A stretch of 64,000 bases of DNA from Tyto alba (lineage: Eukaryota > Chordata > Aves > Strigiformes > Tytonidae): positions 5,299,501 through 5,363,500 of the forward strand of contig NW_024881313.1 in the NCBI RefSeq assembly GCF_018691265.1. Direction: 5' to 3'. The first letter of the stretch is position 1, and every line of letters starts with the position of its first letter. Positions 27,105-38,408 of the stretch are shown piece by piece. Made by a program: the position numbers and the translations under genes. The notes under the pieces are model-generated. The model did not search any database and had not been told where the DNA came from. It saw nothing but the letters and a program-made list of their open reading frames with translations.

Positions 27105-28679
27105 GCAAAACCAAACAAACAAAAAACCCCACCACACCCACATCATTCAAATAAATTACTCTCTTATTCAAATATAAAAACTATTGCAGCAGATTCTATA
27201 AGAAAACAGCTAATTTTAAGAAGGAGCACCTACAAGCCAGCAACTGCTGCTTTGCAATGGCACAGAAACACAAGTCCTTAATTCCAGCAGCTCAGCTGAT
27301 AAATTAACTACAGTTAAACTAGAGAGTCATAAATGAAAGAGGAACCATAACACCACTGTAATTTATAAAGGATTTGCCACTATGTATTTGGGGGTACCTG
27401 ATTTTAAACAACTATTTCTGTGTTCACAAATAGCGTCTTGTTTTATATTTCACAAGTTCTCTGGGACCAAAGACTGCCTTTTTGCCTGTATTTGCACAGC
27501 TCCTACCAGGGAGCACATATAACTGGATGGGGCTTCTAGTTGCTACTGCCTTCTAATTACACCAAGGCATTGAAGAGATTACGGTTTTAGTACCTTAGTA
27601 GTGATACTTCCAGAATGTTTTTCTCCTTTTTTAAAAAAAACCCAACCAACCAAACAAACAAAAAAACCCTAAAACTTATAATTCTTTTGCAAATAAAATT
27701 TAAAATCTTAATAATCTATAAGAAAGCTCACATATATTATAAGCCCTTAAAAGTATATGAATACTGGCATGGCACACCAATGCAAGTTCTTTACATTAAA
27801 GTTAATTAAAAGGTAAATACTTCTTAGATTCAATATAAAATATACATGATATACAAGAGACTTCTGGACTTCAGGTCAAGCATTATAAATAATGCCCTGG
27901 GCTGAAGAAGACATAAGTGTTATTTTCATCTTCTACACAAAGAAAATACTGGTATTTCCATTTTTCTAAAGGAAGCCCAGTTTTGTGTCATTCGGGAAAG
28001 CCCTGCCTCGCGTTACTTTTAGTTTCAGTTTTCCCCAGCATAAGTAGGAAGACTCCTCACTTGCACAATTTCCTGTCAACACGAGAAGAAGAGTGGGAGA
28101 TAAAAACTCAAGCTGCTGTTGATCTCGGGCGATGGGTGATGTGGGCACATGCAAGGTGGGAGCTTCAAACGCTCCCAGGTGGGCCAGACCCCGACCCTCA
28201 GCGGCTCAGCTCCACACCTCCATCGGCCTCTACCTTTTCACCGCTGCTAGCCGAATTAGGCAATATTTACCTAAAATTGCCACAGCCTCAAAGGAGCTGT
28301 GAGAGCACCCAGCCTGTCGCGCTGATCCGATGGTCTCCACGGGGTGATCCCAGCGAGTGGGTGCGAGACAATGAGCAAACACGGGCGACCCGAGGGAGAG
28401 CGGCCTCTGTGCCCAATTCCTGTACGTGGCCCGAGGCAAACCCAGCAACTCGGTCACTGGAGCTGCCCTTGGTTTACCAAGCAGTAAGTTTTAATTGCGT
28501 ACTGTGTTTTCAACAGCTTTCCTCACAGGTACCTACAAATGCCCAGGCTGCTTACTTTAAATAACACACCTAATTTAAAAATAATAATAGTAATAATAAT
28601 AATAGGACAGTCTCCTCACTAAGAAAAAGGTACAGCAAATACGTATTTAATACAGAATCATGCCATTACATACATTATG

Positions 28680-28737
28680 ATACACGTTATATATTTATAT
28701 ATTATTATACACAGTAATATGAATATATAACGTGTAT
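28680..28737. repeat. AT-rich perfect inverted repeat (cruciform-capable)
   Basis: Arms at 28680-28695 and 28722-28737 are exact reverse complements over 16 bases (core ACACGTTATATATT), around a 26-base AT-rich spacer. It lies immediately before the 28753 minisatellite. AT-rich palindromes of this kind extrude cruciforms and are unstable; no RNA role is evident. Confidence 0.8.
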
Positions 28738-28752
28738 ATATAACAACATAAG

Positions 28753-28883
28753 GTATCTACGCAGCAATATGATGTATCTACGCAGCAATATGATGTATCT
28801 ACGCAGCAATATGATGTATCTACGCAGCAATATGATGTATCTACGCAGCAATATGATGTATCTACGCAGCAATATGATGTATC
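28753..28883 (+). repeat. 21-bp minisatellite, 6 full copies
   Basis: Six essentially identical tandem copies of a 21-base unit (GTATCTACGCAGCAATATGA plus T), then a partial copy GTATC. The unit shares its length but not its sequence with the array at 26133. Contiguous copies without unique spacers rule out CRISPR. It lies about 700 bases downstream, in SNX10 sense, of the CpG-island promoter. Confidence 0.93.
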
Positions 28884-29436
28884 AACATACAGGGCTTTTG
28901 CACCTCCATGCAATGGTCATAGCTGCCAAAGGCAGCGGACTAGCTTTAAAAAAAAAAAAAAAAAAACAAAAAGCAGTGGCTCAAAACAAGCTTAATAATT
29001 ATTTAAGCCGCAGTTTCTTACTGCCTGGTGTTAATCATTGCTAAGAGCAGCCACTCACAGAGCCGTTTCCAATCACAGCGGAGCCCTGTGCCAAAGAGCA
29101 GGGGAATAAATACCCCGCAAAAGACCGGGAGGACCCAATCGCTTACCGCAGCTCGGCGGCGGGGCTGGCTGCCCGGAGCGGCTGCCGAAACCCCGGGCTG
29201 TTTCACCGGGCTCCGGCAGCGCCCCGCCGCCACCGGGAGACGGGAGGAGGCCGGCGCTGCCCGCGCCGCGCCGCGCCGGCAGCCGCACCCACACCGCCCC
29301 ACGGCAGAGCGGCCCCGTCCCGGGTGGGGGGGACGGGACGGGACACGACACGCTGCCGCGGCCCCCGCTCCGCGCCCGCGGCCGGGCCGCTGCCCGCGGA
29401 GCGCGCCCGCAGGGGCTGACACCGCCCGCCACTCAC

Positions 29437-29500
29437 CGCTCGCCGCCGCGCGCAGTCCCGGCGCCGCCGCTCCCGCTGACCGCCCATAGGCCGGGAGGGG
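29437..29500 (-). other. SNX10: Predicted SNX10 non-coding exon 1
   Basis: On the minus strand the CpG island contains GAGCG followed by the strong donor GTGAGT (29431-29436). SNX10 in other vertebrates has a non-coding first exon in a CpG island, so this is the best candidate. The upstream (higher) boundary, the transcription start, is a guess placed near 29500. It would splice to the acceptor at 12032-12033. Confidence 0.45.
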
Positions 29501-29615
29501 GCGGTGCGTCACCGGAGGTGGGCGGGGGCACCCGTCACCGCCCCGCCCACTGCCCTCCCCCGCCCCGCCCCCCCGCCCCTCCCCGGGCGCTGCCTCCCCG
29601 CGGGACCCGCCCGCG

Positions 29616-29745
29616 GGTGGGGGGCGGATACAGGGGGGTGCTGGGGGGGGGTGGGGAGGGAGAAAGGAGGGGTACAAGGGGGTGCTACTGCGGGGGGGAA
29701 GGGGAGAGGGACCGGCAGCGAGCTAAGGGGGGCGGGGGGGGGAGC
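29616..29745 (+). other. G-rich quadruplex-capable cluster
   Basis: Repeated runs of four to nine G on the plus strand with short spacers, at the upstream edge of the SNX10 CpG island. Many overlapping G4-compatible registers. The complement (C-rich) is the SNX10 sense strand, upstream of the presumed start. Confidence 0.75.
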
Positions 29746-29799
29746 ACCCCGGCTTCACCCGCGCATTTCCGCGGCGTCCCGAGTGGGTGTCCCGGCGGC

Positions 29800-32412
29800 T
29801 GGTCGATATTCAAGCCGCGTGTTCTGGACACCCAGAGGTGCAACGAATGGCTTTCCTGAAAAAGAGTTATTTTTAGGAGCCTTTTAGTTAAGGAGTTAAA
29901 AAAAAAAAAAAAGAGAGAGAAATTAAGATTGCTAAATCCGATTAATTAATTATTCTTTTAAGGGTGAATAAAATCCCTCCTGAAGTTTTTTCAGCTTTTA
30001 TTCTTGGCTTTACTTGATTTCTCAAGAAACCAAAATACTGATAATTGTGTTTCCTTACTGGTTTGGTTTTGTGTTTAGTGGTTTGTTCTGGTGTTTTTGG
30101 TTTGTTTTTGTTTTGTTTGTTTGGGTATTTTTTTGTATTTTACCTAAATCACATTGCTAGATGTTAAAGTTCCAAGAGGGATTTGAAACACATGGTTAAC
30201 ATTGAGTGCCAGCACTTGGAGATCGTCTTGGAAACAGCAGGGCAACTTTATGGCGCATCTGTAGAACCTCGGATTCCCAAATTCTGGAATCTGGCTTTTG
30301 AAATGGAGCTCAACAAACTCCGGGAAATAGTTTATCTCTGAGGATCTTTATCTCTTGCTGCTGAGGCTGTTCTTGTGCACTGAAATTGTTTTAAGAGGAA
30401 TAAATAAAAGCGCCTTAGGAAATATCCACTAATGAGAGTGGAAGGAATAGAGTTAATTTTCTGTTACAACAAGAAGTAGTAAGGGTTTCTGCTTCTGAAG
30501 AGCTTGAATGATCTTTACTTATCTATGTAGTGATAAAGAATCAGCAAAGAATCTGAGCAACCTCTATTTTAAAAAGGAGAAATCATTTTAATACTATTAT
30601 ACATATTTACTTCATTTATAAATACTGAAAAGCCTTGAATCTTTTCTTAGTCTTTTTATGTAAGCTATAGGCTGATTTTTCCCATAAGGTATGAAAATAT
30701 GAAGCAAGTTCTAGGATAAAAATTCTAAAAGAAAATAATTATTGTCAATCTGCCTTGAATACCCTAAAACTTTTCTCTGATGAGAGCCCTTAAGCAAAAG
30801 ACTACAGAGGCAGGTAGAGATCAACACAAACAACTGCTGTTTCACAGTAACAGAGTACAGAGAATTACAGGGCTGTTACGTGAGGTGTCTATGTCAGCCT
30901 TTTCCCAAAAATATTTGCCACTTTTGGTGGTGGTGGTTCAGCACCACTGGCAGCGTGAGTGTAGGCAGGGCTCCAAGCGGCTGCTGGCATTGTCCTGTAG
31001 AGGCAGTTTTTGTGGTAGGATGGTGAAAGCACCAAGGCTGGACATCACCTTTTTTTGCTATTACTGTCAGACGCTGTGCTGAGCAGCGGCTCGGAGCAAC
31101 CCTCCTGTCTGAGAACTGATTCACAAAGGAAGGCCAGCATAGGGAAAGACCAGAGTGAAAAGGAGCAACGAGGCTCACTGGCAATTAAATAGCTCTCTCT
31201 GGGATTGCTAGTATAAATTTGGTTTTGGAAATTAGACATTTTTTTAAAATAATCTAGCATAATAAAGATTATTATCAATGATATTTATAAATCTTAATTA
31301 TCTCTGCATAAATGTGAAGTAGTGCTACCTCTAAGCCACACAATTTTGCCAGCAAAAAAGTCATAATTAGATATAGTTAAATTTATCAAACAGAGGCTGT
31401 ACAGGCAAAGGTTCTTAATGAAAAACAAAACCACAATTATGACGGGGAAGAAATTTTTCTTTTGGAGAAGGTCTGTTCAAACTTCCAAACTGCTTATTCA
31501 TTGGATTTCAATCCCTAGTTCCTTTTCCAGGTATTTTTTGTTCTGTCCCACTTCAATGTCATACCTTTCATAAGGACACTGTGTGCAAATATATTCCAGG
31601 AAAGAATAGAGATTGGAAGACATCAAACCTTACTGAGATGACTGTTTGAGGTGAGCAACAGAATGAATATGTGAATGATGCTCCTACAGAACTTTTCTTC
31701 CTTCCTATTTTTATAGGAAAGCTTGCATCAGAAGGACCAGATGCCAGTCATCACAATATCCACATTTCGTGGTTCTGAAGTGGAAGATCTGTCCAAGACC
31801 TCTTTGATGAATTTCCTCAATAAGGTGATTTTCTTTTTCCATAGCCCAGTTTGATCAATGCACCCAGTTTTTACTAGCATAGACTAAATTTTCCTAATCT
31901 CAGTCATCTTCATTGATGTCTTCTATTTTATGTCCTGCTCTCCACTCCGTCTCCATGGATGATGGGGGCTGTATGCTCCCAACTCTTTCTTCTTCATTTT
32001 GCCAGGAAAACAGGCGCTCAGATTGCCTTGAGCTATATAATGCTGTCTGGTGAGAGATCTGAGGGGACCTGCTGGTTACTGCTCAGAGCATCTACCACTG
32101 ACCTACTGCAGGAGAAATAGCTATCAGCTCAACAGCAAAATTCAGGATTATTGCAGCAATTAAATAAAAAAATATAAAATATAGCATCCTAGGAAAACAA
32201 CGGGAAAGACTGGGGAAGCAGAAGAAAAATAAGGAGGTGAAAAAGACCAAAGGACTGGACAAAGGAGATTATTAATCCTGAGGAGGGAGATAGAAATCAG
32301 AGGTAAGGGGGAGTTTTAGAAAACTGATGTTGCCCATTTAGTTCTGTTGCCAGTTGATAATTTGCATAAAGGAAATTTCTCTGCACTTTCTGTGAAAATC
32401 TCATGCTCATCA
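29800..32412. other. Intergenic, no recognised gene
   Basis: AT-rich sequence upstream of SNX10, including a T/G-rich simple stretch (about 30060-30135). Candidate open frames near 30780-31280 are short with no domain or splice support. Confidence 0.65.
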
Positions 32413-32413
32413 A

Positions 32414-32530
32414 GAGAATTGTGGCCAGCAGGTCGAGGGAGGGGATTCTCCCCTTCTACTCCACTCTCGTGAGACCCTTCTTGCAGTGCTGTGTCCAGCT
32501 CTGGGGCTCCCAGCACAAGAAGGAAAAGTC
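32414..32530 (+). mobile_element. CR1 LINE, left piece of a split copy
   Basis: Matches the distal ORF2 region of avian CR1 on the plus strand (CAGGTCGAGGGAGGGGATTC ... GAGACCCTTCTTGCAGTGCTG ... CAGCTCTGGGGCTCCCAGCA). It breaks off after CACAAGAAGGA and resumes at about 33463, so the copy is interrupted by an insertion. Confidence 0.85.
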
Positions 32531-33462
32531 TGGTCAGGGGAGATTCGTTGTTATTCCCAGAGTGAGATTAAGATCAAACGAGGTCAAATGCCATAAAGAA
32601 AAGAAGCTTATTAGTTACATCAATATTTGCATAGATGAAAGAAAGAGAGAGAGAGAAGGAAGAGGGAAAAAAAAAAAAAAAAAAGGACAGTAAAGATGCA
32701 ATAGCTAGCACCACGGAGCTGCGGTGTCCCATCTGTCTGAATCGAGTTCACGTCGGGGGGGGGGGGGGGGGGAATTCCATTGGGTGCTGGTCGTCACGGG
32801 CTCTTATATCGAGGTGTCCTCGCTCCTCCCGAGGATTGATTGGCATATTCTAAAAACTGTCTTGCTCGCCCTCACCCATCACTCAGTGGTGGTGCACATG
32901 CCCAATACCGTCTGTGTGTGTGTGGGGGGGGGGGTGTTTGGATTTCAGGGTCTTTTCTCTGTCCCTGGGTCTGGGAGCGTGTGCAAGGGTAAGGTTATCC
33001 ATATGCATAGGTTTTCCGAGAAAGGTTTGGGGATTTCCAAGAAATCATTTACATGCTCTATCAAACGTGGTGGTGGTCATAGGGTGTCCTTCGGTGGTCA
33101 ACTGATGAAGGCTCAGTGTCTTCCTCCTGACTGAATGTTTGACTTTAATTGGATTTGCATCCTTAAGTGGTTCAAACTGGTCTAACAGGATTGATGCAAG
33201 CTCAGGGTCTCTCTATCTTATCTCCAAGCTTGTCCTGCTTCCTTTGTCTTTAAGGATGTATTGTTCTTTGTAGTGTTACATGGATGTCTGGGCTTATGGG
33301 GGTGTAGCAGTTTCTGTGACTATGTTTGCTAAAGCATTAGAAACTTAGTAGGAGGTGGGGTGCTCCAACAGCGCTGAGGTAGACATCCATTGGTGGTTTC
33401 CATACAGTCCAGCAATGTTGAGAGGGACGTTCATTGGTATAAACATCTTTTAGACACAGTCC
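32531..33462 (-). mobile_element. Nested insertion in CR1, probable LTR
   Basis: About 930 bp that separates two adjacent parts of one CR1. It contains no coding sequence, a purine-rich A tract (about 32640-32690), an 18-base G run (32755-32772) and a T/G microsatellite with a G run (about 32910-32935). Layout and size suit a solo LTR of a younger retrovirus, perhaps in minus orientation, but I could not fix the exact ends or a target duplication, and saw no second copy here. Element type is inference; that something inserted after the CR1 is clear. Confidence 0.5.
32755..32772 (+). repeat. Poly(G) run, 18 bases
   Basis: Uninterrupted G tract in the nested insertion; capable of quadruplex formation and likely a sequencing trouble spot. 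Confidence 0.8.
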
Positions 33463-33921
33463 TTTACAGTCCAGAGCAGGGCCACGAAGATGATCAGGGG
33501 GCTGGAGTACCTCCCTTAATGAGGCCAGGCTGAGAGAGTTGGGGGGTTCAGCCTGGAGAAGAGAAGGCTCTGGGGAGACCTTCGAGCAGCCTCCCAGGGC
33601 TTAAAGGGGGGACAGGGAAGGTGGGGAGGGACTCTGGATCAGGGGGTGTAATGATAGGATATGGGGTAACAGTTTTAAACTGAAGGAGAGTAGATTTAGA
33701 CTAGGTATTAGGAAGAAATTCTTCCCTGTGCGGGGGGTGAGGCGCTGGCCCAGGGTGCCCAGAGCAGCTGTGGGTGCCCCCTCCCTGGAAGGGTTCAAGG
33801 CCAGGTTGGACGGGGCTGGGAGCACCCTGGGCTGGGGGAAGGGGGCCCTGCCCGGGGCAGGGGGGTGGGACTAGATGGTCTTTAAGGTCCCTTCCAACCC
33901 AAACCTTTCTATGATTCTATG
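33463..33921 (+). mobile_element. CR1 LINE, right piece with intact 3' end
   Basis: Continues the CR1 at CAGAGCAGGGCCACGAAGAT, runs through the conserved 3' UTR (GGAAGAAATTCTTCCCTGTG, AGATGGTCTTTAAGGTCCCT, TCCAACCCAAACC) and ends in the tandem CR1 terminus TTCTATGATTCTATG (33907-33921). Plus orientation, 5'-truncated as usual for CR1. No functional ORF remains. Confidence 0.92.
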
Positions 33922-36900
33922 CTAATTTTGTCCATCTTTTTTCACACCAGCTGCATGGCGTCCTAACATGATGTCCAAGAACGTACTTTTTTGTGAGCCT
34001 TTCTCAGGGTGCAGCCGTAGTGCTGGTATGGATGATGGGGCCTGCTACTCGCATTGCCTGACCTACTGGTCTGAAAGGACTTCTTTCTTTCTCTCTGTCA
34101 AGAACTTGCCTCTCAATGGTGTGATAAGCTAATTGTGCTTCAGGGGGTTACTGAGTGTGTATAAGGTGTTTTCTCCATGTTTCAGCCAAAAAAGAAAAAA
34201 AAAAAAAAAGGACACTTATTTAAGCACTCTCTTAAAATTTCCACTGAAATAAATAATTATTCTGCTATCTTGACATCAGTCTGACTTATTTCAGATTAAA
34301 TCTGCCATAGCTGTGGCTGACCATTTACTCAGAAGGGCAAACTTAACTGTGTATTCATCTATGTTATCATTTTGTTTCAGATGATGTATGTATTTTTTTT
34401 AAGAAAATCCCTGGTTGCCTTCCCTTCCTGTCCTTTGGTTATTTTGTGGAGCAGCCCCAGAAGACACAGAAGAAACGTTTCACCTGTAGTGTAATCAAGA
34501 GCTACGCTCCAACCACTGATGGAGCCAGCCTGGAACAAACCCTCCAGAGCACCCAGAGGGTGAAGGTCAGGTCCTCTGCACAAGCTGGATTGCACTGCAG
34601 AGCTTTTCCTGTTGCACCCTGCTGCTTGCTAACATAGGCATAGCCCAAGTCTCAGAGTGATTAAAATGCTGGTTCTGTTACCACATGTTTATAACCTCTC
34701 TACTGTTTCATTAGACTGGAATAAAGCTCTGCATCCAGAAAAATGAAAAATTTCAGATACAAATGAAAATCCTTAAACTTGCAAGGTACACTTCTTTGAA
34801 CTAGAGAACTAGAGTTAAAGAACAAACACACATGGCGTATTATGGACAGAAAATAAAAAAAAAAATATGTTTTTAAGACTCTCCTAGTTTCCTTTTGGTA
34901 GCTAAAGAGGGGAGGAGATCATGCAGCATTAGGCTGCCGTGGGATTCGTATGCATTACTCTTAGGAATCACCAATAAATAATGACAGTAGTTGTGTCACT
35001 GGTTACAGTTCTAAAAGATGTTTTGTGCTTTCATGTAAGGATTAAGAAAAGAGTGAGGAGAAGAAGAAAGGAAGGAACTGCAAATATTTTCCCTTACTTG
35101 TTTGTGTTCTGTGGTGGAAAACAATTGTCCCTCAACCATGTTGTTACATTGTGTTTGGCAAGTAGTGATTTCTTTGTAGCTTGTTTCCAATAAAGCATGA
35201 AATCGACATATTTGCCAGTGTCCTGCTAACAGTTTTTATGCCTTTTCCAAGTATGTATAACAATAAGCAGTTGAACATACTTAAATACTCCTACCTGTGA
35301 GCGAGAGTTCCCTCAAGCAGCTTGGACAGATGTTCTGATATATAAAATTGCTGGAGGAATTAAATTCTTGGCTTTGGTTTGTCTGTCTATGTGAGCATGG
35401 CTAAGGGAGGAGTTTTGGTTAGAACAGGCAAGTTGTCAGTACACTGGACATTTTAGTGCTGTGAATGTTGTAGCTTTAAACTTGATTTTGCAAGTGCTAT
35501 GCTCTCATATTCAGTAGTATCTGCTAAGTTTGCAGTCTCAAAGGTGCCTGGCTTAGAAAAACAAAGTCTGCCCAGGGAAAATTGGGTCAAACCATGGGAG
35601 GGAGAGGATTATTTGTATTTGCATGTGGTATGAAAAAGGACTGTGAATCTTTTTTTCTTTTTCCACCATAAGCGATTCCAGTTTTCTGTACTATATCTGA
35701 TCTGAAAACAAGCTAAAAAGGAAGGCCTTGATGTTTCTAGCATGAAGAAGAAAATGATCAATTGAGAAGAAAAGAACTATTAACGGAGTCCCTATGCCAC
35801 CTTTTCAACTCAAGCAGAAGCCAAATGCCTTATTAAAAACTAAAAACCATCAGAAAGAGCAGTGATCCATCGCCACACACTTGGTGTTGCAGAGAGTTGT
35901 CTGGCTGACCTGCAAGACTTGCATGATATTCTGCAGTAAAGTATGAAACAAACAGAAATGCTTTTAAAGGGATGACTCCTTTACACATTCGATAGAAGCA
36001 AAAGAATACAGGCTTTCTTCTCCCTTCTCCCCTCTAACTTTTCTTTTTACATGGGCTTTGTTGTTTCCTCCTTTTATTCCTGGGCAGTTTTTGTTCTGTT
36101 TAGTTTTGTTTCTCTAAGTCAAGTTTAATAAAGTAACATAGAGCTGCCACGTTTATTTGCATGGATCTACCAGACTGACAAATTAAAATCAGCATCCACC
36201 GCAAATGCTACAGTAACAAATATACAGGCCTCACATTTGGCTTGATATTTATGACTGTTTCAGAGAAGATGATAATAATGTAAAGCAGCAGTTGACTGGG
36301 AGAGCCTCAGACACTGTTTTTCCACCCACAGTTTCTTACTGAAGGTGTGCTGGTTTCTTGCAAAATATTAGACCAGAACTATGTTGTCCTGGAAGGGAAT
36401 TCCAGATGAGTGTTTGTCTGCATATCTCCCAGTTCCCCTTCCTATTTCTGACCCTTTGTACTGAGATGCAAGGCACAAAGGCCAAGGAGCTGGCTGCCCT
36501 ATTTTCTCTGCCTACTTGTCCTTCAGCTCTCTGTAGTTGAGGCAGATACAAATATCTCCTTCTGAAAATTCAGATTACCTAGGATTTAATTTGTCCTCTG
36601 AAAACATGTATGCCTCCAGTGTCTGGAAAGGCAGCCAAGGGCAATTCTATACCTTAAGTGGGACCGTCTCTGTCAGACTGTCTGTAAAATGGTAGTTTTT
36701 CCTTTTGGCTTGCAGTGGCTTGGCCGTGAGCTGGCGTTTGGTTAGTGTAGAAAATGTGCTTGTCATACAAAGGCAGTGTCTATGTAGACTACAGCCTGCT
36801 CCCCACCATTGTCCTGATACATTCATAAAAAGAAGTGAAATCACGAGAGGCTTGTGATATTCTCAGTCCAAATGCTCTTGGTTAGTAAATACCTTTCCTG

Positions 36901-37703
36901 TATTTCTCTTCTGCTTCTCCTTTTGATGCAAAGAAACCTGTGATAAATTCTCATGTGCCATGAAAATATTAGCCATTCTTTATAAACTTTAGAGGGAGCC
37001 CTGCTTTAAGCAGGTTGTACATGTGTATTTCCAAATGATCATCTGTTTCCTTTGACAGACTACCCCACAGTTCTCACCATACTCTTGAAGCCTTGGGAAC
37101 TCGCCTCTTCTGCTGACAGAACCCCGATCCCAAGGGGCAGGTGGGTCTAACCCAGTGAGGTGACTTCTGCCGCTGACTTTAGACAGTGTCTGGACGACTT
37201 GCTAACGGAACTTTTTGTTGCCCTCAAGCAGAAGGAAGCTAGAGTGCCAGCGATGGAAACCAGTGGGGACAATAAAGAGGCTGGGGGGAGTTAGTGGTTT
37301 TGAAAGGCATTTGGATTGACACTTTTGACCTGAGATGAGCAAGGATGGGAGGAGTTGTGTTGCTGGTCAATATTTTAAGAGAAGCTGCAGCAAGGTGGCT
37401 ACCAATGATTAGAAGATCAAGAACAGCAGAGACATAATTAAGAGAAGCAGGTTTGGAAAGACCAAGATTTAAGGGGTCTGGCATTGCTGACAGTGGTTGC
37501 GTTACTGGGGAAGGGACCCCTTTTCCTAACAGCTGGAGAGCATGCATGTGTTCTAATTACACATTGAGTTAATATTTCCCATTCGTACTTTAACACCAAA
37601 GGGCCAGGGCTCATGTCTGTGCCAAAGATGTGGCAGCTGGACAAGCTGCCATGCATCATCTGAGTTTCACTGACTCTGCTTCTGGTTCATGTCGTGTGCT
37701 GTA
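33922..37703. other. Intergenic, no recognised gene
   Basis: Unique AT-rich sequence between SNX10 and CBX3. Only short unsupported open frames; a few A runs (about 34195-34210, 34856-34865). Confidence 0.65.
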
Positions 37704-37936
37704 AGTTGTGGTTTAAATCCATCTGGCAGCCAAACACCTCACAGCCGCTCACTCACCCTCCCTGGCCCAGGGGATAGGGGAGAGAATTGGAGGGGTAAAG
37801 GTGAGCAGATTCATAGGTTGAGATGAAAACAATTATTAATATCAATTATTATTATTATTATTATATTATTATTAACAATGACAATAACAATAACAATAAC
37901 AATAACAATAACAATAACAATAACAATAACAACAAC

Positions 37937-37988
<52 letters not shown>

Positions 37989-38408
37989 TTATAATACAAA
38001 TGAGTGATGCAGAATGCGATTGCTTGCCACCCACCGACCAATGCCGAGACCGTTCCGGGCCAGCGATCCCAGAGAAGCCAGAATCCTGAAACCATAATCC
38101 CAGACGAGAGAGAGAGCCACAGCTTCCTGGCCAGCCCTCATTTATATACTGAGCCTGACGTTACATGATATGGAATTTTCCATTGGCCAATTTGGGTCCA
38201 TTGCTCTGGCTCCCTCACAGCTTCTTGTGCACCTGTGCGCCGGCAGGACATGAGAAGTTGAAAAATCCTTGATTTCTTAGCAACAAGTCAAAACATCAGT
38301 GTATTATCAACATTCTTCTCATACCGAATCCCATACTGAACCCAAAACACAGCACTGTTCTAGCTACTAAGAAGGAAAATAATCTCTATCCCAGCCAAAA
38401 CCAGGACA
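37704..38408 (-). mobile_element. Solo LTR of the same family (copy 2, inverted)
   Basis: Reverse-complement relative of the element at 17170. Its 5' end (TGTCCTGGTTTTGGC) is at 38408 and its 3' end (TTTAAACCACAACT) at 37704. Flanks are CTGTA (37699-37703) and CCGTA (38409-38413), a 5-bp target duplication with one mismatch. Shared landmarks on the minus strand are the CCAAT box (38182-38186), the TATATAAA TATA box (38141-38148), the sequence after it and the ATT-rich tract. That tract has expanded into a long AAC/AAT microsatellite (about 37847-37987). No internal retroviral genes. About 705 bp, longer than copy 1 because of the microsatellite. Confidence 0.88.
37847..37987 (+). repeat. Compound AATAAC/AAT microsatellite inside LTR
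   Basis: ATT-type repeats, then about ten AATAAC units, then about seventeen AAT units. It occupies the position of the ATT-rich tract in the homologous LTR at 17.6 kb, so it grew within the LTR. Asparagine-rich open frames across it are artefacts. Confidence 0.9.

Larger units (their letters stand above)
12032..29436 (-). other. SNX10 intron 1 (long 5' UTR intron)
   Basis: Inferred 17.4-kb intron between the start-codon exon and the CpG-island first exon. It contains a G-quadruplex-capable C/G block (12373-12404), a solo LTR (17170-17772), a 28-bp imperfect two-copy tandem (about 15127-15180), two 21-bp minisatellites and several homopolymers. A stretch at about 20225-20950 is richer in GC and may be an old reversed LTR, but I could not match it to another copy. 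Intron extent rests on the exon-1 prediction. Confidence 0.55.
29140..29790. promoter_or_regulatory. SNX10: CpG island, presumed SNX10 promoter
   Basis: An abrupt shift from AT-rich DNA to very GC- and CpG-dense sequence of about 650 bp, with SP1-type GC boxes (CCGCCCC) and a CRE/AP-1-like TGACGCA on the minus strand near 29505-29515. It has the right place and orientation to be the SNX10 promoter, since a minus-strand splice donor occurs within it at 29431-29436. No gene was recognised transcribed rightward from it, although such islands are often bidirectional. Long open frames through it on both strands are a by-product of few AT-rich stop codons. Confidence 0.75.

Noticed and set aside
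27917..28564. 215-codon open frame on the plus strand
   Set aside because: No recognised domain, lies antisense in SNX10 intron 1, ordinary composition; chance frame unless transcripts are found.
28753..28883. Possible CRISPR array
   Set aside because: Copies are directly contiguous with no unique spacers and the DNA is avian; it is a minisatellite.
29018..29887. Long overlapping open frames on both strands (up to 219 codons)
   Set aside because: CpG-island composition removes AT-rich stops; no domains, and a splice donor and non-coding first exon explain the region better.
37823..38095. Poly-Asn and Ile/Val-rich frames
   Set aside because: Translation of the AAC/AAT microsatellite within an LTR.
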